Assembly: GCA_950097015.1 (NCBI GenBank)
Contig: CATNEN010000001.1
Coordinates: 19,472,501-19,536,500 of the forward strand
Length of the DNA stretch: 64,000 nt
Origin: Macrostomum hystrix
Taxonomy: Eukaryota; Platyhelminthes; Macrostomidae
Direction of reading: 5' to 3'
Made by a program: the position numbers and the translations under genes
Notes under the pieces: model-generated
What the model was told of the DNA's origin: nothing
The model's input: the letters and a program-made list of their open reading frames with translations, nothing else
Database searches by the model: none
In this document: positions 44,453 to 54,767 of the stretch, piece after piece
Numbering within the stretch: position 1 is the first letter of the stretch
How the letters are laid out: every line of letters begins with the position of its first letter

Positions 44453-44671
44453 CTATTCTGGCCAGCAGGTTGGGGAAAATGTCACTCTGCCTTCAGCACG
44501 CAAGCCCACGTCGAATTCTACCCTACCAAAATCTTCTTCCGTCTCCATGTCCACATCGCCTTGACTTGCCGACTGCCCTCCAACCTGGACACTGCCCTCA
44601 GCTTCTTCTCTAAACATGGCCAACAAACTCTTGTTTGTCAGTCTCCTAACAATCCTAGACCTAGAAGACAT

Positions 44672-45306
44672 GCTGTAAATGTTTACTACTGTCTGTACCG
44701 TCTTTACTCTCAGTATTAGTCTAAATCGCAGACTTAGTCTTAGTTTTAGTCGTACTCTTAGTCTTGCAACGCACTTTCAATAGCTACAATACAAAGATTC
44801 CCCCAAAACAAACTGACTCCACTGTCCATAGTCGGCGCGAATGGCACAATCGGTAGCTAGCGGATAGTGGGTTAGAGGATTTTCATAACTAACCAATGAG
44901 CGTGCGACGAGCCTTCCCACTGTCTAGGCCGAGCAGTTTGATCTGACATAAGTAAAGCTCTAGCTTATCTTTACGCTCCCCTAACCTCCTGTCATTCTCA
45001 AATTTCCTAAATTTTGAGGCATTTTCTGCAGACAGTTTTTAGTCGTATTCGAAGCCGACAGGCAGGTTATCGAAGCTAAGGAGAGCGATTTAGTTGCATG
45101 TGAGTTAAAAAATCTGACAGTACCTGAATTGTCACTGTTAAGAGACAATGAAGAGAGGTGGCGCTGCACGGCCGTGTCTACGCAGCTGAAGTCCTCCAGG
45201 TGAGATGGAATGCACATTTTTGCTTTACGATATATGCCGTATATCTATGTCAGGGAGAGGTGGAGTGAAAGGTGAAGTGAAAGGTGGAGTGAGAGGTAGA
45301 GTGAGA
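44672..45306. other. Spacer, no gene
   Basis: Unique-looking sequence before array 2. A tRNA-like A-box at 44848 lacks the rest of a tRNA. Confidence 0.4.
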
Positions 45307-46895
45307 AATTATCATTCTAGATTCTCATCCTAGATTGTTTTGCTAGATTCTCATCCTATATTCTCATCCTAGATTCTCATCCTATATTCTCATCCTAGAT
45401 TCTCTTCCTAGATTATCATTCTAGATTCTCATTCTAGATTCTCATCCTATATTCTCATCCTAGATTTTCATCCTAGATTCTCATCCTAGATTCTCATCCT
45501 ATATTCTCATCCTAGATTCTCATCCTATATTCTCATCCTAGATTCTCATCCTAGATTCTCATCCTAGATTCTCATCCTATATTCTTATCCTAGATTCTCA
45601 TCCTATATTCTCATCCTAGATGCTCATCCTAGATTCTCATCCTATATTCTTATCCTAGATTCTCATCCTATATTCTCATCCTAGATTCTCATCCTATATT
45701 CTCATCCTCGATTCCCATCCTAGATTCTCATCCTAGATTCTCATCCTAGATTCTCATCCTAGATTATCATTCTAGATTATCATTCTAGATTCTCATCCTA
45801 GATTATCATTCTAGATTCTCATTCTAGATTCTCATCCTAGATTATCATTCTAGATTCTCATCCTAGATTATCATTCTAGATTCTCATTCTAGATTCTCAT
45901 CCTAGATTCTCATCCTATATTCTCATCCTAGATTATCATCCTAGATTCTCATCCTAGATTATCATCCTAGATTCTCATCCTAGATTCTCATCCTAGATTC
46001 TCATCCTATATTCTCATCCTATATTCTCATCCTAGATTCTCATCCTAGATTATCATCCTAGATTATCATCCTAGATTCTCATCCTATATTCTCATCCTAG
46101 ATTCTCGTTCTAGATTATCATCCTAGATTCTTATCCTATATTCTCATCCTAGATGCTCATCCTAGATTCTCATCCTATATTCTCATCCAATATTCTCATC
46201 CTAGATTATCATCCTAGATTCTCATCCTATATTCTCATTCTAGATTCTCATCCTATATTCTCATCCTAGATTATCATTCTAGATTCTCATCCTTGATTCT
46301 CATCCTAGATTCTCATCCTATATTCTCATCCTATATTCTCATCCTAGATTCTCATCCTAGATTATCATTCTAGATTCTCATTCTAGATTCTCATCCTATA
46401 TTCTCATCCTAGATTCTCATCCTAGATTCTCATCCTATATTCTCATCCTAGATGCTCATCCTAGATTCTCATCCTATATTCTTATCCTAGATTCTCATCC
46501 TATATTCTCATCCTAGATTCTCATCCTATATTCTCATCCTCGATTCTCATCCTAGATTCTCATCCTAGATTCTCATCGTAGATTCTCATCCTAGATTATC
46601 ATTCTAGATTATCATTCTAGATTCTCATCCTAGATTATCATTCTAGATTATCATTCTAGATTCTCATCCTAGATTATCATTCTAGATTCTCATTCTAGAT
46701 TGTCATCCTAGATTATCATTCTAGATTCTCATCCTAGATTATCATTCTAGATTCTCATTCTAGATTCTCATCCTAGATTATCATTCTAGATTCTCATCCT
46801 AGATTATCATTCTAGATTCTCATGCTAGATTCTCATCCTAGATTATCATCCTATATTCTCATCCTATATTCTCATCCTAGATTCTCATCCTCATG
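45307..46895. repeat. 13-bp minisatellite, array 2
   Basis: About 120 copies of the ATTCTCATCCTAG unit, same strand as array 1, with interspersed ATTATCATTCTAG copies that are commoner here. Confidence 0.97.
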
Positions 46896-47105
46896 AACCC
46901 TCATGTTATATTGTTGCTTTCTTTCCAATTTCTCCAGCAAACCAGTCAGCCGTTACGGGACGACATGGTCGACTGGCGCAGGTGACATCACGGACGACTG
47001 GCGGAGGTGGCACAACTAGGACGTCTGACTGGCGCGCAGGTGGCTTGACAGGGACGACTGGCAGAGCTGGCATGACAGGGACAAAATGTGGACTAATTTT
47101 CGTTC

Positions 47106-47694
47106 TTTGTATTTACTTAAAAACGTATACCGCACTGTCTTTGCATGATGACACTTTAAGTCTAAAGCTCTCTCTCTCTACCATCTCTCTATATCTCACC
47201 ATCTCTCTCCATCTCTCTAAATCTCTCCATCTCTCTCCATCTCTCTCCATCTCTCTCTAAATCTCTCTATCTCTCTCTATATCTCTTCATATCTCTCCAT
47301 CTCTCTCTATATCTCTCCATATCTCTCCATCCCTCTCTATATCTCACCATTTCTCTTCATATCTCTCCATCTCTCTCTATATCTCTTCATATCTCTCCAT
47401 CTCTCTCTATATCTCTTCATATCTCTCCATCTCTCTCTATATCTCTCCATATCTCTCCATCCCTCTCTATATCTCACCATTTCTCTTCATATCTCTCCAT
47501 CTCTCTCTATATCTCTCCATCTCTCTCTATATCTTTTCATATCTCTCCATTTTCTATAACTCTCCATCTCTCACCATGTCTCTCTATATCTCATCATCTC
47601 TCTCGATTTCTCTCTATATCTCTTTGAATCTCTTTGTATTTACTTAAAAACGTATACCGTACTGTCATTGCTTGATGACACTCTGAGTCTAAAA
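47106..47694. repeat. Pyrimidine-rich array flanked by a 60-bp direct repeat
   Basis: CTCTC/TATATCTC/CCAT tandem repeats at about 47168-47632. The flanks 47106-47167 and 47633-47694 are near-identical copies beginning TTTGTATTTACTTAAAAACG. A GC-rich short repeat (GACGACTGGC) precedes at 46955-47090. Confidence 0.9.
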
Positions 47695-48084
47695 CATTGC
47701 AATATAAATAATGTCTGTACTTCCGTTACTCTTCTTTTAAATCATGGCTTTTCACTTTCTGAATGCGCTTTATAACATGTTTCATATGCATATTCACTTT
47801 GAAATCGATAATAAATTTGTACCTTTAGCTGCGTCAAAAGTATTTAATGAGACTAGAAGAGACATATTCGTAAACCATTTATAGCGGTGACGAATAGGAA
47901 ATTTACCTGAGCATGTTCAATTTTATTTATTTAAAGTGACTGCCGCTTTATATATACGGCATGCATACAACAAAATGAAACATACGTATGAAAAGTACAT
48001 GGTCAGGAGGGAGGGGGCAGCGTGGCGAGCGGAGCAGGAGCGGAGCTGCTGGGCAGGAGCGGACCTGCTGCTAGGCTTTTTACG

Positions 48085-48310
48085 GCGCTCAAAAAATACA
48101 GCACAGCCTACTAACAGTAGACTGTGAGGAAATTGCGCCGAATTTTATTTACTATGCGCCCCCACCGGCGGCTCAAGCCGGTCGATCAATTACTGCGCTC
48201 AAAAAAAACAGCACAGCCTACTAACAATAGACTTTGAGGATATGCGCCGAATTTTATTTACCCTGCGCCCCGACCCCCCGCCACCTACCCTGCGCCTCCC
48301 ACCGGTGGGG
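48085..48310. repeat. 110-bp tandem duplication
   Basis: Two copies starting GCGCTCAAAAAA, at 48085 and 48195, each with CAGCACAGCCTACTAACA and GCGCCGAATTTTATTTAC. They are followed by very GC-rich sequence that may be the 5' end of the LINE. Confidence 0.85.
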
Positions 48311-48519
48311 CGCTGTCGGGGGCGCGCGGACATTCTATACGCCCGGGCGCCCAGCGCCCGGCGGGAGGCGCAGGGTGGGGCGTACAGAGGGGGCGTATAG
48401 TAATGTCCCACCGGGTAGGGCAGCCCGGACAGAATGGGCAACAGCGCTGGATGACCCATCCAGGGCCTCTGGCCAAACTGGGTACCTCTAGCCCTGGCTG
48501 GAGGGAGAGGTTTCATCAC

Positions 48520-48790
48520 CCTTTGACCTTAACAGGGTATGCGGCCAGCCCGCAACGTTCGTGCACCTGTGCGTGATCAGGTACCTCAAGCTGCGGCTCT
48601 GAGGGACAGGTGTCACCCTTCGACCTTAACAGGGTATGCGGCCAGCCCGCAACGTTCGTGCACCTGTGCGTGATTAGGTACCTCTGGCTACGGCTGGTGG
48701 AAAGGTGATACCCTTCGACCTTAAAAGGGTGTGCAGCCAGTCTGCGGGCCTGGCAGTGCTCTAGGTGCCCTCTTATGCCTAAGGTCTCAC
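48520..48790 (+). repeat. 96-bp tandem units, probable LINE 5' UTR
   Basis: Three copies marked by GACCTTAACAGGGTATGCGG at 48525 and 48622 and a diverged one at 48717. Each holds GGTACCTC and CAACGTTCGTGCACCTG. They probably form the internal promoter of LINE-A. Confidence 0.8.
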
Positions 48791-48880
48791 CGCGCTGAGG
48801 GGCTGAAAGGCCCGGGGAGTTTTACCGGCCGTTAGCGGTTTATATTTTTTATTTCTACTTTTTTCGCATTCCAGCGACCT

Positions 48881-50357
48881 ATGGAGTCAAACTTTAGCTC
48901 CAGCACGTCCCAGGAACCTGCTGAAACGCTGACTTCGGTCGGCGACGCAGAGCCAGGGCGACACCGGTTCCACCGGCGCCCCAAACCCATCCTGCTCCAC
49001 CGCCACTCAGGAAAGCACCAGAGCGGCTGGATCTAAGAGCAAACGCTCCCCTGCCACTCAGGCCCGCAGCTTCGCCCGTTTCCAGGAATTCCGGCGGCGC
49101 AAACAGGAAGCACGGTTGGCTGCGAAATCCGCGCCAACCACCGCCTCTGAGGAGGGGGCTGGCAACTCTGCGAACATCGCGGAGGAACCGGTACACAACA
49201 AGGAGGCGGACTCCTCGCGTCGTCCGGGAAACCCGGAAACGCGTAAAAGTGCTGCCCAGGCTTCTCGGGCGTCCGGTTCCTCTCGTGGCGGAACCTCTCA
49301 CAGTCGTCCGGAAACTCCAACGACTGCTTGGGAGGGCCGTTGCGGGAGGCGCTGGCCAAACCAGAGAGCCAAAGCGCACTTACGCTGCTATGGCAAAGAG
49401 GCAGCCGGCCTTGGTTATCCGAGGCCAGGAGACGCCCCTCTCGACAGCGAAACTCGACCAGATTTGGCGCAGATTGGATTCCTATCTGGTCAAACTGGCA
49501 CTGAGCGGCACTGTCCTACACGTCCTGAAGACCGACATCCAGGACCAAGCCCTCATTGTCCAGCCTGCCGACAACCAGTCCGGACAGCAACACCTCGAGA
49601 TGCTGAAAACCTTCGACTGGGGCACGGAAATGGGCAACCTGTTTATCTACATGGAGGACGAGCGCCTCCGCAGACACACCGTCATCGTGTTTGGATCCCA
49701 GCTCGCAGCGCCATCACCAACGCCGGAGAACTGCGCCGCCTGCTGCTGGCAATCCACCCGGATCTGCCAGCAAACGGTGTCGTGGTTCATGAAACTATCA
49801 CCAGACCTGGTGGAGATGGTTTCACGGCCATTCTAGGACTGTCGGACAGCTGGAGGCTCCGCTGCCCAGACATGTCCTACATCAGTGCAGGTATCACTCG
49901 AATGCAGATCTTCAGCTTCGCGTCCGACGTCACTCGCCCGCCGCCCACGGAAAAGCGGAAACGGATGAATCAGAGCTCTGCCGGGCCCCTGCGCCCTGGA
50001 AAACAGACTCCTTGCCGCCACGACCACTCAGAGGACGCGGACCCTGTCAGTGGCAAAGCCGCGAGAGCCGCAGCGACAGGCGGACATGGTAAGGGCCGGA
50101 AACCCGCCCGCAGCACCATCCGCACTGGTTTGACTCAACGCGCCAAACAGCTGCCGGACCCCAACAGAGGACGCCATCGCAGCACTCCCCGGCCCAATGT
50201 CTCATCGGAACCCCCGGCGGAAAACCGGGCTGAGGATACGGACGCCGCTGTTCCGGCAGCCCCAGCCTCGGCTGTGGATCCGATTCAGGAGGAACCGATG
50301 GAGCTCGGGCAAAACACCGGCGAGGATGAGGAATCTCTCCTGAACAACTCGCCGTAG
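48881..50357 (+). pseudogene. LINE-A ORF1, frameshifted
   Basis: The ATG at 48881 opens MESNFSSSTSQEPAE. The recognisable ORF1 body is split over frames: KRTYAAMAKRQPALVIRG and HLEMLKTFDWGTEMGNLFIY near 49350-49690, then SWRLRCPDMSYISAGITRMQ near 49850 in another frame, ending in an acidic tail at the TAG 50355-50357. At least three frame changes are needed. The family is the RNA-binding ORF1 of LOA/R1-type LINEs, with no zinc knuckle seen. Confidence 0.7.
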
Positions 50358-50391
50358 GCCAGCAGGCGGCCGTACGGACCGCCATTCTGGG

Positions 50392-51175
50392 GTGAGCTTC
50401 CTGCAGCTAAACCTGCACCACTGCATCGCGGCCTCGACTAACCTGGCGCGTGTGGTGGACTTCGTAAAACCCGGCATCATCTTCCTCCAGGAGCCCTGGA
50501 CGAAGAAAGGTAAGATTCTGAACATGCAGGTTTTGACTGTTTTTTCATGCCCCGAAACCCCAGGGCTGCTGTGTTCGCGACTACCACTAATCTCCTTGCC
50601 TACATCTGCACCACTAATATTGAGTTCTGCAACTCGGGTGGCACACCCACCTTTGACAATGGGCGATGGACGGAGGTCCTTGACGCCACCCTCGTCTCTC
50701 AGGGCCTGATCCCTCTGATCAGGGACTGGCAGGTGTGGTACGAAGAGGAATCTCTGTCTGACCATCGTTTCATTCGCTTCCGGTTGCAAAGCTCCTACTC
50801 CACGATGGTATTCTGTGGAAAAGGAACGCCCGGAACGCTGACTGGACGGCCTTTGCGGAATCCGTGAAGCGCCAGACCAACCAGTTAGAATGCGTCGTTC
50901 CTACCATCTGTCAAGAAGTGGACGATCTAGCTGATCTACTCAGTACGACCATCCTGACAGCTCATGAAACCTCTTGCCCCCTTAAAGCCTACAAAGGCAA
51001 AAAATCCGCTCCCTGGTGGAACCCAGTGCTTGGAACCCTCCGGCGCAAGGCCAAATCCCTCCAGCGGATTGCGCGGAAAAGCAAGGACCCAGCTGACCTG
51101 ACCGCTTACCAGGATGCGATTCACGACTTTAAGCGTGACACCAGGAAAGCGAAGTCCGAAAAGTGGTGCCAATAA
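50392..51175 (+). pseudogene. LINE-A ORF2 endonuclease, internally deleted
   Basis: FLQLNLHHCIAASTNLARVV and IIFLQEPWTKKGKI are the start of an APE-type endonuclease. NIEFCNSGGTPTFDNGRWTE and EESLSDHRFIRF are its end. The middle of the domain, with the central catalytic residues, is missing at about 50590, and frames change at about 50545 and 50860. A linker with APWWNPVLGTLRRKAKSL follows. Confidence 0.82.
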
Positions 51176-51178
51176 TGC

Positions 51179-51553
51179 GCCGAGCTTGAGGAGAGTCCAG
51201 GAGGTGGAGAGTCGCTCGACCGATGACCCTAAGGTAACGGACGAGCTTGCCGATGTTCTCAGGCCTGAAAACGTCGGAGAGATCCGGGCTTGGGCCGAGA
51301 TAGGTGAGCCGGTCCTGAGTGAAGGCGGGGCAGTCGCAAATAAAATGCTCTGCATCCTCAACATAGGAGAGGCAGAAGGGGCATTCCTCACTGCGGATTT
51401 TGCCTTGCAGGAAGCGGTGCCTGGCGAAACAGCCGTGGCCAGAGAGGGCCATGGCGACTGCCCTGATGTCCCTGCGGTTTAATCCAAGCAGGGCTTTGCG
51501 GAGGGCAGTGGAGGGACAAAGAACAGCAGCGCGAGACTGCCGACGATCGGCGG
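51179..51553 (-). pseudogene. LINE-B 3' part, left of Gypsy-3
   Basis: On the minus strand: RNase H-distal region [19 protein letters not shown] and the zinc-knuckle-like [19 protein letters not shown], then [19 protein letters not shown]. It continues the LINE found at 60414-60840 beyond Gypsy-3. It meets LINE-A tail-to-tail at about 51178. Confidence 0.83.
51495..51553. repeat. 59-bp flanking duplication, left copy
   Basis: Begins TTTGCGGAGGGCAGTGGAGG and ends GATCGGCGG directly at the LTR start. Identical copies lie at 51784-51842 and 60355-60413. Confidence 0.92.
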
Positions 51554-51929
51554 TGTGGCGGCCAGACCAGCACGCTGCTGGCGCGGGTAGTGCACCTGCA
51601 CTCAATCGGCCTGACTCACCCTGCCCGGGGGGTGGGTGCACCCAGACGGCTGGCGCGCTAAGCCGCAGGGTCTGGCACGGACTATGCGCACCTCCCCATG
51701 CCTCTCTGTCGCGCAGTATTTATATGCGATTGTGAAAAATAAAAGTTAACCTTCTCTCGCGCCATTTCATTTTGCGAGTCGAGTTTGCGGAGGGCAGTGG
51801 AGGGACAAAGAACAGCAGCGCGAGACTGCCGACGATCGGCGGTATTGATTCATCTGTCCTTGTGCTTTGAGGCCACCCACTGGTTAATCCGAGTGTTGAC
51901 GACGGTGCGCCATTTCATTTTGCGAGTCG
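51554..51929 (+). repeat. Gypsy-3 5' LTR with captured flank
   Basis: LTR sequence up to GCGAGTCG at 51781 matches the 3' LTR. Then 51782-51904 is a copy of the host flank found right of the 3' LTR, and 51907-51929 repeats the LTR end CGCCATTTCATTTTGCGAGT before the primer site. Confidence 0.88.
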
Positions 51930-51969
51930 CTAAATTGGTGAGCCCGACAACCCCAGCCGTAGCTGAGGA

Positions 51970-52668
51970 ATGACTACGGAGTCAGCCGTTGCACTCAAAC
52001 TGCCCACGTTTTGGGCATCTCAACCTCGTATTTGGTTTGTTCAGGCCGAAGCTCAATTCGCTCTGCGGAAGATCTCCTATGACGACACGAAGTACAGCCA
52101 CGTCATCGCGGCGCTCGATCAGCAGACCCCCGAGCGGCTCATCGACGCGCTGGAGAATCCGCCGAGGGAAGAAAAGTACAAGAGGCTGAAGGAGCACCGG
52201 CACGGCACCTTTGAGCTGTCCCGACAACAGCGGGCCAGCCGCCTGCTCAACATGTCCGGCCTCGGCGACAGGCGTCCCACGGAGTTGATGGACGAGATGC
52301 TCGCCCTGCTTGGAGACCACCGGCCCTGCATGCTCTTCGAAGAGCTGTTCCGCCAGCAGCTGCCCGCTGAGGTCAGAATGGCAATGGCGACCGCCGACTT
52401 CAGCGACCCGCGGGAAGCAGCGCAGCTCGCCGACAAGCTGTGGGCCAGCCGGCCGCAGCTCGCCGCGGCCTCCGTCCAGCACCCGGCAGCGGAGCCCACC
52501 CAGCCGGTGGTTTCGGCGACCCGTCGGGGCGGCAGTCGGCCGTCTAAGCAGCAACAACATCACCCTGACGACGGCCTGTGCTACTTCCATCGCCGTTTCG
52601 GAGCCAAGGCACGCCGCTGCGAATCTCCATGCAGCTTCCAGGGAAACGGGCAGGCCGGCCGTCAGTGA
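51970..52668 (+). CDS. Gypsy-3 gag
   Basis: Intact 232-residue gag. [20 protein letters not shown], the [18 protein letters not shown] block and [18 protein letters not shown] are the CsRn1/Kabuki-type capsid signature. The C-terminal finger is [18 protein letters not shown] instead of a CCHC knuckle. It overlaps pol by about 90 bases in another frame, so pol is probably made by frameshifting. Confidence 0.9.
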   Translation: MTTESAVALKLPTFWASQPRIWFVQAEAQFALRKISYDDTKYSHVIAALDQQTPERLIDALENPPREEKYKRLKEHRHGTFELSRQQRASRLLNMSGLGDRRPTELMDEMLALLGDHRPCMLFEELFRQQLPAEVRMAMATADFSDPREAAQLADKLWASRPQLAAASVQHPAAEPTQPVVSATRRGGSRPSKQQQHHPDDGLCYFHRRFGAKARRCESPCSFQGNGQAGRQ

Positions 52669-54392
52669 ACAGCTCGGCGGCCGGCAACAGCAGCAGCCTG
52701 CTCCTCATCCCCGATGTGCAGACGGGCCGGCGCTTCCTGGTCGACACCGGCGGCGAGGTCAGCATTTTCCCCGTCGATGGCTCGGATGCTCGCCTGCACA
52801 CGCCCGGCCCGCCGCTCTTCGCAGCCAACGGCAGCCTCATTCGTACCTTCGGCACCCGCCAGCTCACGCTCGACCTCGGAATCCGGCGCTGCTCGTGGCC
52901 GTTCATCCTGGCCGAGGTCTCCCGCCCGCTGATCGGCGCCGACTTCCTGCGACACCACGGCCTGCTGGTGGACCTGCCGCACCGGCGACTCCTGGACGCC
53001 CGCTCATTCGCCAGCGTGCACCTGCTGGACGGCACGGGGCCCGGACTGCAGCTCGCCGCAGCCGCCGCTGCGGACCCGTACAGCCAGCTGCTGGCCGAGT
53101 TCCCCGCCCTCACCGAGCCCAGCTTCCAGCGAGCGGAGCCGCGCCACGGGGTCGAGCACCACATCCCGACTCAGGGCCCGCAGGTCCACGCCCGCCCTCG
53201 CCGCCTGCCGCCGGACAAGCTGGCGGTGGCCAAGGAGGAGTTCCGGCTCCTGGAGCAGCTCGGCATCGCGCGCCGGTCCAACAGCCCGTGGTCCTCGCCG
53301 CTGCACATGGTGCCCAAGGCCTCGGGCGGGTGGCGGCCCTGCGGCGACTTCAGGCGGCTCAACGACGCCACGGTGCCCGACCGCTACCCAATGCCGCACA
53401 TCCAGGACTTCTCGGCCCGCCTGGCCGGCTGCTCGGTTTTCTCCAAGATCGACCTCGTCCGCGGCTACCACCAGGTGCCCGTGGCCGCAGCCGACGTGCC
53501 CAAGACTGCCGTCACCACCCCATTTGGCCTCTTCGAGTTCCTGCGAATGCCATTCGGCCTCAAGAACCCTGCCCAGGCCTTTCAGCGACTGGTGGACTCC
53601 GTCTGCCAAGACCTGGACTTCGTCTTTGCCTACATCGACGACTTCCTGGTTGCCAGCCGCAGCCCGCAGCAGCACCTGGAGCACCTGCGGACGCTGTTCC
53701 AGCGCCTAGCCGACAACGGCCTCATCATCAACCCGGCCAAGTGCGAGTTCGGCCGCAGCGAAATCGACTTCCTCGGCCACCGCATCAGCGCCCAGGGAGC
53801 CGTGCCGCTGCCCGCCAAGGTCGACGCCATCGCCCGGTTCGCGCCACCGGCCACCGTCAAGGGCCTGCAGGAGTTCGCCGGCATGGTCAATTTCTACCAC
53901 CGCTTCGTGCCGCGCGCCGCCCAGCTGCTGCGCCCCATCCACGCGGCCATGGCAGGCAAGGAGAAGCTCGTCCGCTGGACGCCCGAGCTGACCGCCGCAT
54001 TCGACGGAGCGAAGCGGGCGCTGGCCTCCGCCGCCATGCTGGCGCACCCGCGACCGGACGCGCCCATCGCCCTCACCGTCGACGCCTCGGACACCGCGGT
54101 CGGCGCGGCACTAGAGCAGCGTGTCGGCGGCGCCTGGCTGCCGCTCGCCTTCTTCAGCCTGCAGCTCCGCCCGCCCGAGCAGAAGTACAGCGCCTTCGAC
54201 CGCGAGCTGCTCGCCCTGTACCTAGCGGTCCGGCACTTCCGTTACTTCCTCGAGGGCCGCGTGTTCACCGCCTTCACGGACATCAAGCACGTGGCGGGCA
54301 AGGACAACCCGGTCGCAGACGCGCTGTCCCGCTGCACGGTCTCCTCGGTGCAGCCCCGGTTTCTCCCCGGCGTGGACTTCGCGGCCATGGCG
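52578..54392 (+). CDS. Gypsy-3 pol, 5' part: protease, RT, RNase H
   Basis: Open frame with protease [13 protein letters not shown] and LIGADFL. RT shows [39 protein letters not shown] and [13 protein letters not shown]. RNase H starts [16 protein letters not shown] and [20 protein letters not shown]. Right after FTAFTD it jumps to [17 protein letters not shown], so about 35-45 residues of RNase H including later catalytic positions are missing without loss of frame. The frame then meets the Copia insertion; the insertion plus one duplication is 4416 bp, a multiple of three, and the same frame resumes beyond it. Confidence 0.92.
54388..54392. repeat. Copia target-site duplication, left
   Basis: TGGCG, repeated at 58804-58808. 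Confidence 0.9.
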
Positions 54393-54648
54393 TATTAAGA
54401 AAGTCTTATTTAAGGATAGTAGACTCAGCGTTTATTTAGAACGGATTTAGAGAAAGATAAAGGGGGTGAGACAATTAGGTAGCTCTGGCGTAGCTCAACA
54501 GAAGTTACAGGTACAGTTTGGAAATTTAGCAATCTACCATAGATATAAAGCTTACTTAGATTCTAGAAAATTCTAGAAGGAAAACTTTAGGATTTACTTA
54601 CTATTAATAGATGCAGCTATTTTTAAGATAAACGATTACATATTAACA
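54393..54648 (-). repeat. Copia-1 3' LTR
   Basis: 256 bp, starting TGTTAATATG on the minus strand and ending CTTAATA. Identical to the 5' LTR by eye. Confidence 0.94.
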
Positions 54649-54767
54649 CTCCCACTTACTGTTTAGATTAAAAATTCTAATGCGTTCAGATCATGCAAAC
54701 ATACTTTTAATAAAGAGTTAGATGTCAGATCTGGAAGCAGTTATCAGTTCAGTCTGAAATACTCGTA

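Larger units (their letters stand above)
48500..51178 (+). mobile_element. LINE-A, LOA/R1-like non-LTR retrotransposon, 5' part
   Basis: Three 95-97-bp tandem units (about 48520-48790) precede two open-frame regions, as in LINEs with internal tandem promoters. ORF1 is 48881-50357 and the ORF2 endonuclease 50392-51175. RT and RNase H of this copy are absent, because it joins a minus-strand LINE at about 51178. Confidence 0.8.

Noticed and set aside
44837-44910. Possible tRNA (TGGCACAATCGG fits an A-box)
   Set aside because: No B-box or acceptor-stem pairing found downstream.
52310-54439. 709-residue Arg/Pro/Ala-rich frame overlapping Gypsy-3 pol
   Set aside because: It is a shadow in a GC-rich coding region; the other frame shows protease, RT and RNase H motifs.
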